Positions 42,050 to 51,417 are shown, counted from the first letter of the stretch. The stretch: DNA of 64,000 nt from Streptomyces sp. T12 (GCF_028736035.1 NZ_CP117867.1:1-64000), one strand, 5' to 3'. The notes: generated by a model not told the origin, from the letters alone. Program-made: numbers and translations.

Positions 42050-42963
42050 CAACCGCCCTGTGGTGGATGATGTGCGGCGCCCTGCTGGCCGGTGGTCTGG
42101 TCGCGGCCGTGGCGGCCACGATCGGCACCACGGAGCCCGCAGGGCAGGGACGCTTCGCCCGCTGGCGGGCGCAGTGGTCGGGCGGACCGGACGGCAAGGA
42201 ACGCGTTGCCCGCCGGCGGATGTTCGCTGTGGCCGCGGTCGTCGTGACGGCCGTGGTGTGGCTGCTCAGCGGAGTGTTCGTGGCCGCGGTCCTGCTCGGG
42301 GCAGCGGTGGTGGGAGTGCCGTGGCTGCTGTCCCCGACCGCGTCGGTCAAGGGACGGATCAACAAGCTGGAGGCCCTGGCCGACTGGACCCAGCGGCTGT
42401 CGGAGATCCTGCGCCTCGGCTTCGCCTTGGAACAGGCGCTGATCACCAGCCGGAAGAATCCGCCCCCGGCGATCGAGGACGAGGTCAGCGAACTCGCCGA
42501 CAAGCTGAAGGCCGGCTGGTTGCCGGTGGACGCGCTGAAGGACTTCGCCGACCGGCTCGACGACGTCACCGCGGACAAGGTGTGTGCCGGGCTGATGCTG
42601 TGCGCGGTCGACCCGGGGCCGGGTCTGGCTCAAGTCCTCGAGGACGTCTCCGCCTCTATCCGCGAGGAAGTCGCCGAGCGTCGGAAGATCGAATCGGGCA
42701 GGGCCAAGTCTCGCAGCGCCGTACGCACGATGACGATCATCAGCCTGTGCCTGGTCCTGGGCGGGTTCCTCGTGCCCTACACCGACCCCTACGGCACCCT
42801 TCTCGGCCAGATGGTCCTGGCCCTGCTGGCCGCCGCGTTCGCCGCGGTGCTGTGGTGGACCCGCCGCCTGGCCAGCCACCACCCGGTGCCCCGCTTCCTG
42901 ATCATTGATCCGCGCAGCCGGGTCAAGCAAGTTGAGCCTGCCGCCGAGGAGTTGGCCGCATGA
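42046..42963 (+). CDS. tadB: TadB inner-membrane protein
   Basis: A 305-residue protein from the ATG in ATGA. Hydrophobic segments near 5-25, 60-80, 82-98, 230-245 and 250-272 flank a cytosolic T2SSF-type domain (residues about 110-225; LRLGFALEQALITS, then DPGPGLAQVLEDV). TadB and TadC form the platform on which TadA acts. Coupled to tadC by overlap. Confidence 0.88.
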   Translation: MTTALWWMMCGALLAGGLVAAVAATIGTTEPAGQGRFARWRAQWSGGPDGKERVARRRMFAVAAVVVTAVVWLLSGVFVAAVLLGAAVVGVPWLLSPTASVKGRINKLEALADWTQRLSEILRLGFALEQALITSRKNPPPAIEDEVSELADKLKAGWLPVDALKDFADRLDDVTADKVCAGLMLCAVDPGPGLAQVLEDVSASIREEVAERRKIESGRAKSRSAVRTMTIISLCLVLGGFLVPYTDPYGTLLGQMVLALLAAAFAAVLWWTRRLASHHPVPRFLIIDPRSRVKQVEPAAEELAA

Positions 42964-43838
42964 GCATGACCGCCCTCGTTGTCTGCGGTGGCCTCGCCGG
43001 TGCCGGCGTGGCACTGCTCGTACGCGAGCTGGTGCCCTCCGCGCCCAAGCTCGGTCCCACCCTGCGCCGCCTCGACCCGCCCGCCACTCGCCCCGGGGAT
43101 CGGGCCCGCCGCTCCCACCCCTCCACCGCCTGGGCAGCCCGCTGGGCGGAGCGGATGCCAGGCGGCCTGCCGCGCACCGACCTGGACTTGCTGAACCAGA
43201 CGCCCGAGCAGTTCCTCGTCAACAAGGTCGCCCTCGCCCTGCTCGGCCTGCTCGCCCCGGTCGTCCTGGTGGTGGGCTGGACGCTGATGGGCCTGTCCGT
43301 ACCGCTGCTCATCCCGGCCGGCGTCGGCGTGCTCCTGGCCGCACTGCTGTGGTTCGTGCCCGACTGGGGTGTCGCCAGCGAAGCCGCCAAGGCCCGCACC
43401 GAGTTCGCCTACGCGGCGGCTGCCTGGCTGGACCTGGTCGCCACCCGCATGGCCTCCAACGTCGCGGCCGACCAGGCCCTGGAAGACGCCGCCCGCATCG
43501 GCCGCGGCTGGGCCTTCGTCCGGATCCAAGAAGCCCTGCTGCGCGCCCGCACGGAGAAGTCCTCCCCCTGGCAGGCCCTGGACGACCTCGGCACCCAGCT
43601 CAACCTGACCGTGCTCAACGACGTCGCCGACATCATGCGTTTGTCCTCCGACGACGGCGCGAGCGTCTACGACACGCTCCGCAACCGCGCCAAGGGCCTG
43701 ACCAACGAGCTCCTGACGGCGGAAGCCGCCCGGGCCAACGCCGACAGCGAGAAGCTGCACGTCCCGGCAGCTCTCCTCGCCGTGATCGTCATGATCGCCG
43801 TCGCGTTCCCGGCCGTGCTGAACGTCTTCACCATCTGA
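42960..43838 (+). CDS. tadC: TadC inner-membrane protein
   Basis: A 292-residue protein starting at ATG in ATGA. Membrane segments near 3-22, 88-108, 110-132 and 268-290 surround a cytosolic T2SSF-type domain (DLVATRMASNVAADQALEDA and TVLNDVADIMRLSSDDGASV). Partner of TadB. A 46-base gap with AAGGA follows before the pilin gene. Confidence 0.88.
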   Translation: MSMTALVVCGGLAGAGVALLVRELVPSAPKLGPTLRRLDPPATRPGDRARRSHPSTAWAARWAERMPGGLPRTDLDLLNQTPEQFLVNKVALALLGLLAPVVLVVGWTLMGLSVPLLIPAGVGVLLAALLWFVPDWGVASEAAKARTEFAYAAAAWLDLVATRMASNVAADQALEDAARIGRGWAFVRIQEALLRARTEKSSPWQALDDLGTQLNLTVLNDVADIMRLSSDDGASVYDTLRNRAKGLTNELLTAEAARANADSEKLHVPAALLAVIVMIAVAFPAVLNVFTI

Positions 43839-43884
43839 CCACCACGCATCCCGTGCGCACCGAGAACAGAAGGAAAAACCCCTC

Positions 43885-44121
43885 GTGAAGAACACGCTGC
43901 TGAAGGCACAGACCACCGTGGCCCTGCAGGCCGCCGCGCTGCGGACCCGACTCACCGACGCGCATGAGGAGATCAAGACCCGCGGCGACCGCGGCGACAG
44001 CCCCGTCTCCACCGTCATCATCATCGTCGCCGCCATCGTGGGCGCCCTGCTCATCGCCGGCGGCCTGGCCGCCCTGTACGCCAAGGCCAACGGCAAGCTC
44101 GGCGACATCGACCTCGGCTGA
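43885..44121 (+). CDS. Flp-pilin-like peptide
   Basis: A 78-residue peptide from GTG at 43885 (AAGGA 12 bases upstream). A 38-residue basic lead, then GDSPVSTVIIIVAAIVGALLIAGGLAALYAKA: a single long hydrophobic helix as in Flp pilins. A prepilin peptidase encoded at 49924 could cut before the helix. The classical Gly-Glu/Tyr motif is not clear, so cleavage may be after Gly38 or at the Asp-Ser-Pro. It is the most likely major subunit of the fibre. Confidence 0.7.
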   Translation: MKNTLLKAQTTVALQAAALRTRLTDAHEEIKTRGDRGDSPVSTVIIIVAAIVGALLIAGGLAALYAKANGKLGDIDLG

Positions 44122-44131
44122 CGGCCCGACC

Positions 44132-44542
44132 ATGAACAGAGTGCTGCCGCGCCACGAACGCGACCGGGGGTCCTCCCCGATCCAGGTGGCCATCATCTTC
44201 CCCGTCGTGATCCTTCTGACGCTGTCCGCGGTACAGGGCTTTTTGTGGGCCTACGCCCGCAACGTCGCTTACACCGCGGCCCGCGAAGGCGTGTCAGCCG
44301 GGCGGATGTACGAGGCCGGGCCGGAGGACGGGGCGGCCAAAGCGCAGGCCGCGGCGCAGGATTTGGGAGGCAACATCCTCACCGGCCCCCAGGTGTCCAC
44401 CGCAGGCAGCACCCAGGAACGCATCCGCATCCGCGTCGAAGGACAGGCCATCTCCCTCGTGCCCGGCGTGGGCGGATTCACCGTCAGCGCCACCGTGTCC
44501 GGGCCCATCGAGCGGTGGACCACAGCGCAGGGGAACGGATGA
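44132..44542 (+). CDS. TadE-like pseudopilin
   Basis: A 136-residue protein. The N-terminus RDRGSSPIQVAIIFPVVILLTLSAVQGFLWAYARNVAYTAAREGV is the TadE pattern: a short basic lead, a hydrophobic helix with a Pro, then an amphipathic extension. The rest is beta-rich and extracellular. TadE/F are processed pseudopilins that initiate or support the Flp fibre. Its stop overlaps the next ATG. Confidence 0.85.
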   Translation: MNRVLPRHERDRGSSPIQVAIIFPVVILLTLSAVQGFLWAYARNVAYTAAREGVSAGRMYEAGPEDGAAKAQAAAQDLGGNILTGPQVSTAGSTQERIRIRVEGQAISLVPGVGGFTVSATVSGPIERWTTAQGNG

Positions 44543-44985
44543 TGCTCAAGCACCTCAACCCCCGTGAGCGAGACCGCGGCGACGTCGCGATCGAAGCGGT
44601 CATCGTGGTGCCCCTGCTCCTGGCCCTCGCCCTGGTCTTCATCGCCGGCGCCCGGCTGTCCGTCGCCGGGCAGAAGACCGACGCCGCCGCCCAGGCCGCT
44701 GCCCGTGCCGCCTCGCTGGAGCGCACCCCGGGCGCCGGGCAGGCCGCCGCACAGGAAGCGGCCGCGGACTCCCTCAACTCGCAGCAGCAGAGCTGCTCCA
44801 CCACCAGCGTGCGGGCGAACACCAGCGGGCTCGCCGCGCCAGTCGGACAGGTCTCGCAGGTCACCGTGACCGTCTCGTGCACCGTCCCTCTAGGCGACCT
44901 GTTCGTCCTCGGCGGCGGCCCCGGAGTCCGTACCGTCACCAGTTCCTTCACCTCGATCGTTGACGCCTACCGGGAGCGCGGATGA
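44539..44985 (+). CDS. Second TadE-like pseudopilin
   Basis: A 148-residue protein from the ATG at 44539 in ATGATG. RDRGDVAIEAVIVVPLLLALALVFIAGARLSVAGQKTDAAAQAAARAASL is the TadE/F type helix, with the Glu near +5 after Gly that prepilin peptidases and pilin assembly favour. Two Cys in the outer part (CSTT and VSCTVP) could form a disulfide. Linked by overlap to its neighbours. Confidence 0.85.
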   Translation: MMLKHLNPRERDRGDVAIEAVIVVPLLLALALVFIAGARLSVAGQKTDAAAQAAARAASLERTPGAGQAAAQEAAADSLNSQQQSCSTTSVRANTSGLAAPVGQVSQVTVTVSCTVPLGDLFVLGGGPGVRTVTSSFTSIVDAYRERG

Positions 44986-45425
44986 CCAGCACACAGCGCG
45001 CCCCACGGCGGAATTGGCACGACGACCGCGGCGGCGTCTCCGTCTTCGTTGCCATCATCGCCGTCCCGCTGCTGTTTCTGGGCGGCCTGTTCGCCGTCGA
45101 CGCCTTCGGCGTCACCCGCGCCCACGAACGCGCCGACGGGGTTGCCACCGAGGCCGCCCGAGCCGCCGCCCAGGCCATCGATCCCTCCCAGGCCATCACC
45201 GGCAACGCGATCGTCGCCGCCCCCCAAGACGCCGCCGCGGCCGCCCGCGCCTACCTGAACGCGGCCGGTGTCAACGGCACCGTGACCGTCAGCGGCGACG
45301 GCCACCGGATCACCGTGCAGGTCACCGACACCTACACCGGCAAGTTCGCCCCCAACACGTGGACCGTTAACGCCACCAGCTCCGCCTCACTGCTACACGG
45401 GATCACCCAACCCGAGAAGGACTAA
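44982..45425 (+). CDS. TadG/TadE-like pilus protein
   Basis: A 147-residue protein starting at ATG in ATGA. The lead DDRGGVSVFVAIIAVPLLFLGGLFAVDAFGVTRAHERADGVATEAARAAAQAI fits the N-terminal helix of TadG-like proteins; the long C-terminal domain of full TadG is absent. The remainder (about 80 residues) is beta-rich. It probably anchors the fibre base at the cell surface. Confidence 0.8.
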   Translation: MTSTQRAPRRNWHDDRGGVSVFVAIIAVPLLFLGGLFAVDAFGVTRAHERADGVATEAARAAAQAIDPSQAITGNAIVAAPQDAAAAARAYLNAAGVNGTVTVSGDGHRITVQVTDTYTGKFAPNTWTVNATSSASLLHGITQPEKD

Positions 45426-45429
45426 CCGG

Positions 45430-48400
45430 ATGTCCAAGACCCGATCCCGCTCCACCGCGCCCACGCGGCGAGGTTCGCTGCGACTCCTGCGCGCCCTGGC
45501 ATCCGCAATCGTCCTGTGCGCCTTGGTGGTCGGCCTGCCCTGGCTGCTGTGGGAGGCCACCACGGCGATCTGGGACTCGGGCAGCGACGCCTTCACCCAC
45601 CTGCTCACGCGCCAGGACACCGGCAGCGCGTTCATGCTGGCCCTCTGCATCGTCGGATGGATCAGCTGGGCCAGCTTCGTACTGTCCCTGCTGCTGGAGA
45701 TCCCCGCGCAGCTCCGCGGCCGCAGTGCCCCGCGCCTGCCCGGGCTGGGCGTCAGTCAGCGCGCCGCCGCCACCCTCGTCGGCGGCATCCTGATGCTCTT
45801 CACCACCAGCACCGCGCTCGCCTCGGCCGCCACCCCCGCCCAGGCCGTCCCCACAGTTTCTGCCAGCCACGCACCCGGCCACGCCGCCCATACCGCAACG
45901 CCGCCGACCGACCAGAGCGCCGACCCCGCTGCCACACGGGCGTCGACGGCCGATCCGGCGCAGCAGACCTACACCGTGCGCGACACCCGCCCCGCGGAGA
46001 GCCTGTGGAGCATCGCCGAGGACCTCTACGGCGACGGCGCCCTCTACACGAAGATCGCCGACGCGAACGAAGGCCGCCGCATGGCCGACGGCAACACCTT
46101 CCACGCCAACGCGCCGATCCAGCCCGGTTGGGTCCTTCACGTGCCCGACATGCCGACCGCCGGCCCGAGCACCCAGACCGACCACACCCAGCCCGCCGAC
46201 GCCGGCGCGACGTCGTACACCGTGCGCTCCGGTGACACGATGTGGGGCATCGCCGAGGACGAACTGGGCGACGGCAGTAAGTACACGGAGATCTTCGACG
46301 AGAACCGGGGAGCCTCACAGCCCGGCGGCACTGCCCTGACCGACCCGGACGAGATCCGCCCCGGGCTCAAGCTGGACATCCCGCACGCGACCGCCCCGTC
46401 CGACCAGCCGGACGGCCGCACGGACAGCGGCGAGACGCCGTCCCACAGCGACGAGCGCGCCGACACCGACCACGACCAGGCCGACGACACCGCGCCGGAC
46501 GAGGGGGACACCGGGGCCGCGCCGCGCGAGTCCGCCCACCCCGACGACCAAGCGGCCACCCCCGCGACTCCGACGCCGCACGCCACCGAGCACGACCAGG
46601 GCGAGCAGGCCCCACCCGCGGCGTCCCCGACGCCTGAGGCAAAGAAGCCGTCGGCCACGCCGTCCGCGTCCGCCTCGGCGCAGCCGTCAACTCCCGCCCC
46701 ATCCACATCGACCACGCCGGACACCGCCACGCCAGCCCCGGAAGCCACCGGCGAATCAGACGAGGCGCCGGTCGGCGTAGGCGAGGCGGCCGGCATCGGC
46801 CTGCTGCTCGCCGGCTCCCTGATCGCCACCGTAGGGGTCAAGCGGCTGCTGCAGCGCCGCCGTCGGCGCCCGGGCGAGACGATCGCCATGCCGGAAGAGC
46901 CGGGCCGTCTGGAACAGGTCCTGGAGGCGGGCGCCGAGCCGGAGGCCGTCGACCTCCTGGACGCCGCGCTGCGCACCCTGGCCCATCACGCCGCCGAGCA
47001 AGGCCGCCCGCTGCCCGCTATCCGCGGCGCCCGGGCCACCTCCCGCGCCGTCGACCTCCTCATCGACCACGACCCCGCACCGGAGACTCAGCCCCCGATC
47101 CCGTTCACACAGGCCTCCGACGGGCGCTGGACGCTGGACGCGGCGCACCCCCTGCTCGACGCCGACCAGGCCCGCGACACCCCGGCCCCCTACCCGGGCC
47201 TGGTCACCCTTGGCACCCACCCCGACGACGGCAGCCACCTGCTCCTCAACCTCGCCACCGTGCGCGTGCTGCTCCTCGACGGTGACGCCACCGCCGTCCG
47301 CGACACCGCCCGCGTCATCGCCCTGGACGCGGCCACCAGCACGTGGAGCGACCACGCCGAAATCCTCACCGTCGGTCTGGACACCGAACTGCCCGCACGA
47401 CTGCCCAAGGGACGCCTGCGCACGGTGCCGCACCTTCGCGCCGCCCAAAGCGACCTGGGCGACCTGCTCCTCACCCACCACCAGCACGCCCCCGCAGAAG
47501 GCGACGAGCAGCCGGACCCGCTGCCGTGGATGCTGATCTGCGCCGCAGAGACCACCACACCGGACGAGGCCCGTCACCTCGCCGACGCGCTCACCGCGGC
47601 CCGGCACCTGCCGGTCGCCCTGGTGCTGCCCGCCGAGGGCGCCAGCGACGCCTTCCCCGACGCCGTACGCCTGACCGTCGGCTCCGACACACCCCAGCAC
47701 CTCGACGTCCTGGACAGCGACCTGATCGTGCAGTACATGACCGACGAGGAGTACCGCGAGTTCCTCGAGGTCCTGCAGACCGCCGACGAGCCGGCCCGCT
47801 CCGCCGAGGGCCCCTGGCAACTCGTCCCGCCCGTCAGCCTCGACAAACCGGCCGAGCCAAGCAGCCCGCCCGCCCCGCCGTACCTCGCATCGCCCACCGC
47901 CGTACCGGACGCACCCTTCACCGCGCTGTCTGGCGCCGCGCCCCCCGCCTCCGTGCGCATCCTGGCACCGGTGCCTCCGCCAGACCACTCCGCCGACGAC
48001 CCCGACGCCCCCGCCCCGACCACAGCAGACGCCCGTGAGCTCTCCGAACCTGCGGAACTCGAGGAGGAGCCGGCCGACGCCATCGACCTGCACGCCCCCG
48101 AAGTCCAGGTCCTCGGCCCCGTCAGCGTCACCGGCATCGAGGCCTCCGGCCACGGCCTGAGAATCTCCCTGCTCGCCGCGCTGCTGTACTTCAAGCCCGG
48201 CTGCAGCACGGACACTGCACGCGAGGCCATGGACCCGCGCAACCCCTGGAGCAAGACCACGCTGCAGACCCGCATCTCTGAACTGCGCAACCGCCTGGGC
48301 AACGACGCGGACGGCAACCTCTACCTGCCCCGCGACCGCACCGGTACCTACCGCCTGTCACCCAAGGTCCGCTGCGACTGGACCCGCTTCACCCAGCTCG

Positions 48401-48813
48401 CCGAGCGCGGCCTGCATAAGGGCCCCACCACCGGCATCGCCGACCTGGAGGCCGCCCTCGCACTCGTCCGCGGACGACCCTTCGCCGGCACCGACCCCAC
48501 CTGGGCCGCCACCCGCATCCAGGAAATGCTCGTCCGCATCGTCGACGTCGCACACACCCTGGCCACCTGGCACCGCACCGCCCCCCGCCCCGACATCGAG
48601 GCGGCACGCCGCGCCGTACGCATCGGCATCGACGTCGACGACAGTGCTGAAATCCTCTACCAGGACTGGATGCTCCTCGAAGACGCGGCAGGCAACCGAG
48701 ACGGTGTACGCACCGCATACGACACCATCCGCGACCTCAACCGCCGTCTCGACGTCGAAATGGAAGCCGAGACTGATCGCGTCTTCGACGCGATCATGAG
48801 CCGGAGCGCGTAA
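45430..48813 (+). CDS. Giant membrane LysM-BTAD protein
   Basis: An 1127-residue protein, 4 bases after the TadG-like stop. Membrane helices near 20-43, 68-90 and 115-135 are followed by two LysM peptidoglycan-binding domains at about 181-235 (YTVRDTRPAESLWSIAEDLYG) and 263-318 (YTVRSGDTMWGIAEDELGDG). A Pro/Ser/Thr-rich linker leads to another helix near 447-470 and a large cytosolic part. The last 235 residues (from about 893, VQVLGPVSVTG) are a BTAD-type bacterial transcriptional-activator domain preceded by a wHTH-like segment (LQTRISELRNRLG). It may link cell-wall state to gene control. Confidence 0.85.
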   Translation: MSKTRSRSTAPTRRGSLRLLRALASAIVLCALVVGLPWLLWEATTAIWDSGSDAFTHLLTRQDTGSAFMLALCIVGWISWASFVLSLLLEIPAQLRGRSAPRLPGLGVSQRAAATLVGGILMLFTTSTALASAATPAQAVPTVSASHAPGHAAHTATPPTDQSADPAATRASTADPAQQTYTVRDTRPAESLWSIAEDLYGDGALYTKIADANEGRRMADGNTFHANAPIQPGWVLHVPDMPTAGPSTQTDHTQPADAGATSYTVRSGDTMWGIAEDELGDGSKYTEIFDENRGASQPGGTALTDPDEIRPGLKLDIPHATAPSDQPDGRTDSGETPSHSDERADTDHDQADDTAPDEGDTGAAPRESAHPDDQAATPATPTPHATEHDQGEQAPPAASPTPEAKKPSATPSASASAQPSTPAPSTSTTPDTATPAPEATGESDEAPVGVGEAAGIGLLLAGSLIATVGVKRLLQRRRRRPGETIAMPEEPGRLEQVLEAGAEPEAVDLLDAALRTLAHHAAEQGRPLPAIRGARATSRAVDLLIDHDPAPETQPPIPFTQASDGRWTLDAAHPLLDADQARDTPAPYPGLVTLGTHPDDGSHLLLNLATVRVLLLDGDATAVRDTARVIALDAATSTWSDHAEILTVGLDTELPARLPKGRLRTVPHLRAAQSDLGDLLLTHHQHAPAEGDEQPDPLPWMLICAAETTTPDEARHLADALTAARHLPVALVLPAEGASDAFPDAVRLTVGSDTPQHLDVLDSDLIVQYMTDEEYREFLEVLQTADEPARSAEGPWQLVPPVSLDKPAEPSSPPAPPYLASPTAVPDAPFTALSGAAPPASVRILAPVPPPDHSADDPDAPAPTTADARELSEPAELEEEPADAIDLHAPEVQVLGPVSVTGIEASGHGLRISLLAALLYFKPGCSTDTAREAMDPRNPWSKTTLQTRISELRNRLGNDADGNLYLPRDRTGTYRLSPKVRCDWTRFTQLAERGLHKGPTTGIADLEAALALVRGRPFAGTDPTWAATRIQEMLVRIVDVAHTLATWHRTAPRPDIEAARRAVRIGIDVDDSAEILYQDWMLLEDAAGNRDGVRTAYDTIRDLNRRLDVEMEAETDRVFDAIMSRSA

Positions 48814-48832
48814 CCGGAAGGGCCGCAGCGCA

Positions 48833-49138
48833 ATGAACCGCGCCTACGACGAGACGTACGACGCACTGCTCGCCCTGGCTGCACGCCTCGACGCCCAACG
48901 GCGGATGCCGGACGGCTCGGTTGATGCCCACGCCACCGCGGCCATGCACGCGGCCCGGTTCGCCGCGTCCATCCTGCGGCCGCGCGTACCGGAGGCGGCC
49001 CCGCTGCCGTTCGCCCACAGCACCGAGCGCCTCCTTGAGCTGACCCGGGTCTGGCGCGAGGCGGCACTCGAGGATGGTGAGTTTGCCCCGACCACACCGG
49101 TTTTGACGCTCATCGAAGGCGAGAAAGGTCGCACATGA
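48833..49138 (+). CDS. Small helical protein after LysM-BTAD
   Basis: A 101-residue soluble protein. The ATG at 48833 follows GGAAGGG. It is mainly helical (YDALLALAARLDAQRRM, then ATAAMHAARFAASIL), with no membrane segment and no family recognised. It is the last gene before the hairpin at 49174 and so probably the end of the Tad operon. Confidence 0.6.
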   Translation: MNRAYDETYDALLALAARLDAQRRMPDGSVDAHATAAMHAARFAASILRPRVPEAAPLPFAHSTERLLELTRVWREAALEDGEFAPTTPVLTLIEGEKGRT

Positions 49139-49173
49139 TCATTGACCCCTTGCCGGCCAGGGGCACTTACCCA

Positions 49174-49198
49174 GGCAGGAGAGCGGGGCTCTCCTGCC
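49174..49198 (+). terminator. Hairpin terminator after Tad operon
   Basis: Perfect 11-bp stem GGCAGGAGAGC/GCTCTCCTGCC with loop GGG, 35 bases after the stop at 49138. Confidence 0.8.
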
Positions 49199-49266
49199 GA
49201 GCGACTACGCCACAGGCGGCAGACACGGCATAGTCGGAGTACCACACGATTGAGGAGCACCGCGCG

Positions 49267-49593
49267 ATGACCTCCGCCGCAGCGCATCCGGCCCCGCCGA
49301 CGCGGAACCCGTACCGCATCGAGGCTGACGAGGGTCCCCAGACCATTGGCGAGCTCAAGGCCGCTCTCGGCGCAGTCGACCCGGCCGAGCTCGCCGCGTT
49401 CACCGCCCGCCTCGACGCGGTCCGCACCACCGACACGGCTGCCCTCGAAGCCGTGCGCGCCCTGGTCACCGAGTACCGGCATGTGTGGGTACTGCGCACC
49501 CATCCCGACATTCAGCGCGCCATCGAAGCCTCCACTGACCCTCACGCGCGCACCTACAGCGCCGACGACGTCCTCGACGGCGGGCACGCGTGA
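49267..49593 (+). CDS. DUF6247-like small protein
   Basis: A 108-residue protein. The ATG at 49267 follows GAGGAGC. The pattern LKAALGAVDPAELAAFTARLDAV and the later EYRHVWVLRTHPDIQRAIE resemble DUF6247 proteins of Streptomyces, often found beside RelE-type toxin genes. A possible partner frame follows at 49590 but is very short. Family placement is from memory of the pattern and is not checked. Confidence 0.6.
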   Translation: MTSAAAHPAPPTRNPYRIEADEGPQTIGELKAALGAVDPAELAAFTARLDAVRTTDTAALEAVRALVTEYRHVWVLRTHPDIQRAIEASTDPHARTYSADDVLDGGHA

Positions 49594-49709
49594 GCGACGA
49601 ACCACCCCTGCACCGCGTGACGTTCACAAAGGCTGGTAGCCCGGCCGGGGCGGGCACGACCGCCGGTCAGTCTTCCCCAGCAACCGGCCCGGCCTCGTTG
49701 GTCAGGTAG
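49590..49709 (+). CDS. Short ORF overlapping DUF6247-like gene
   Basis: Thirty-nine codons from a GTG that overlaps the previous stop (GTGA). The start MSDEPPLHRVTFTK could be the remnant of a toxin-like partner, cut short by the TAG at 49707. No domain can be seen. Equally it may not be translated. The remaining 210 bases up to 49923 hold no other feature. Confidence 0.3.
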   Translation: MSDEPPLHRVTFTKAGSPAGAGTTAGQSSPATGPASLVR

Positions 49710-49923
49710 GTGTCCTGCAGCTGCGCCGCCCCGACGCCGTACCCGTGTGGCTTCCCGCACAGAGCGGATCCTGTAGCTGGCCGGCAACTGATGGGAGGCC
49801 GCGCTCGGCCTCGGCAACTTCCACCCTGGCCGAGCAAACACGCCCGGCAGGGGAGGGGACCCGTGACGGCCCCGCCGGGCCCAAGAGAGGGGGGAGGAGG
49901 ACGCGGGTACTAGGGTCCACTCG

Positions 49924-50652
49924 GTGGAACAGCTGCTGATCATCGTGGCCGCTGCCCTGTGGGGCGGCGGCACAGGCCTGCTCATCCCCAGAGCGGCGTA
50001 CCGGTTCTCCGTCGCTCCGGACGATCCGTGGCAGGCAGCGTGTCCCGCCGGGCACCCGATCACCGGCCTCGGACAGGGATGGATCGGACGAGCCCGGTGC
50101 GCCGACGGAACCCCGTACGGCCCCAACACCCCGCTCCTCGCCGCGATCACCGCCCTTATCTGCGCCACCCTCGCCGGTGCCACCGGTATCCGGCCCGAAC
50201 TCGGCGTCTGGTTGCTGCTCGCACCCATCGGAGTCCTGCTCGCGACCGTCGACCTTGCAGCACACCGACTGCCGGACGTCCTGACCCTGCCGCTCGCCAC
50301 AGCCGCGCTCACCCTGCTCGCCGTGACCACGCTGCTGCCCGGCGCAGAGGGGCGCTGGACGACCGCGCTGCTCGGCTCCCTCGTACTCGCAGTCGGCTAC
50401 TTTGCTCTCTTCCTGATCAGTCCCAAAGGCATCGGCTTCGGCGATGTGAAGCTCGCCATCGGGCTGGGCGCCGTCCTGGGCTGGTATGGCTGGGCCATCG
50501 TCCTCGTCGGCACCTTCGCCGGGTTCCTGCTCGGTGCGCTGTACGGTGTCGGTCTCATCCTCGCTCGCCGCGCCAGCCGTACGACCAGCATTCCCTTCGC
50601 CCCGTTCCTGCTTGGCGGAGCCCTCATCGGGATACTCCTAGGCACCCAATGA
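49924..50652 (+). CDS. A24 prepilin peptidase (TadV/CpaA-like)
   Basis: A 242-residue membrane protease from the GTG at 49924. The two catalytic aspartates of the family are Asp110 (DLAAHRLPD) and Asp174 (GFGDVKL); seven to eight hydrophobic segments surround them. The N-terminal methylase domain of PilD is reduced. It should cut the leader peptides of the Flp and TadE-like pilins encoded 6 kb upstream. The start has no close ribosome site; a leaderless transcript is possible. Confidence 0.9.
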   Translation: MEQLLIIVAAALWGGGTGLLIPRAAYRFSVAPDDPWQAACPAGHPITGLGQGWIGRARCADGTPYGPNTPLLAAITALICATLAGATGIRPELGVWLLLAPIGVLLATVDLAAHRLPDVLTLPLATAALTLLAVTTLLPGAEGRWTTALLGSLVLAVGYFALFLISPKGIGFGDVKLAIGLGAVLGWYGWAIVLVGTFAGFLLGALYGVGLILARRASRTTSIPFAPFLLGGALIGILLGTQ

Positions 50653-50672
50653 ATGAACACGAGGCAGGAGCC

Positions 50673-51245
50673 TTAGCAGCCATGCTGGTCCAGGATCTGC
50701 CGTGACTGACTGTCCAGCCCCTTCATGGGCTTAGTGGCGAACTGGTACGCAGGGCCCACGTGCAGCTCGGGCACCTCCTTGACCAGAGAGAAGAGGGTCA
50801 GCGCGTTCTGGTCGGAATCGAGCTCGACACCGGCTTCACGCGGTGCGTAGGGAGTGCCGGCGAGACAGGAGGCGAACTGGGTGTCGTAGCGGTCCCAGGG
50901 ATGCGGATACATTGCGTCCGAGAGCTTGGGCGCTGCCCAGATGACCGCGCAGGCGACGGCGCTGGCGGCCACGAGCTGCCAGGCGTACAGCCCATGGCGC
51001 GTCATGAACCGGCGGGCAAGGAAGAAGACCGCGTACCCGGGTACCAGTATCCCGGCGACGATCACGACGGACGCGATGGTCCGATCGTCGTGCCACAGCC
51101 GGGAGCTGATCGCAAAGCTCGCGGCAGCCACGAAGCCTGCCAAGCCGGCGCACCCAGCGACCCCCGCGGCGGGCGGCGAGTAGTCGACTTCGCCGTACAC
51201 GTTGCGTGGTGTGTCCAGACGCCGCGTGAGGACTGAAAGCGCCAC
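50673..51245 (-). CDS. Membrane protein
   Basis: About 190 residues from the GTG at 51245, preceded on the minus strand by GGGGGAA; the open frame continues further upstream without a ribosome site. Three hydrophobic segments near 28-50, 60-85 and 98-115 (AWQLVAASAVACAVIWAA) are followed by a soluble tail of about 70 residues with two Cys. No family recognised. Convergent with the prepilin peptidase gene 20 bases away. Confidence 0.65.
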   Translation of the reverse strand: MALSVLTRRLDTPRNVYGEVDYSPPAAGVAGCAGLAGFVAAASFAISSRLWHDDRTIASVVIVAGILVPGYAVFFLARRFMTRHGLYAWQLVAASAVACAVIWAAPKLSDAMYPHPWDRYDTQFASCLAGTPYAPREAGVELDSDQNALTLFSLVKEVPELHVGPAYQFATKPMKGLDSQSRQILDQHGC

Positions 51246-51417
51246 GGTTTCCCCCGGATCGGATGATGTGACCTGCCGGTGAGACCGTACCCGCCCGCGA
51301 GGTGCACGCACGTCGTGAGCAGCCGAACCATACCGACGCCGCAGCGGCCTCGGCGCCGGCTGGCCTGGCAAGGCCGATGGCTGTCGACAGCGGATGTCGA
51401 TTACCACGGAACTCCGT

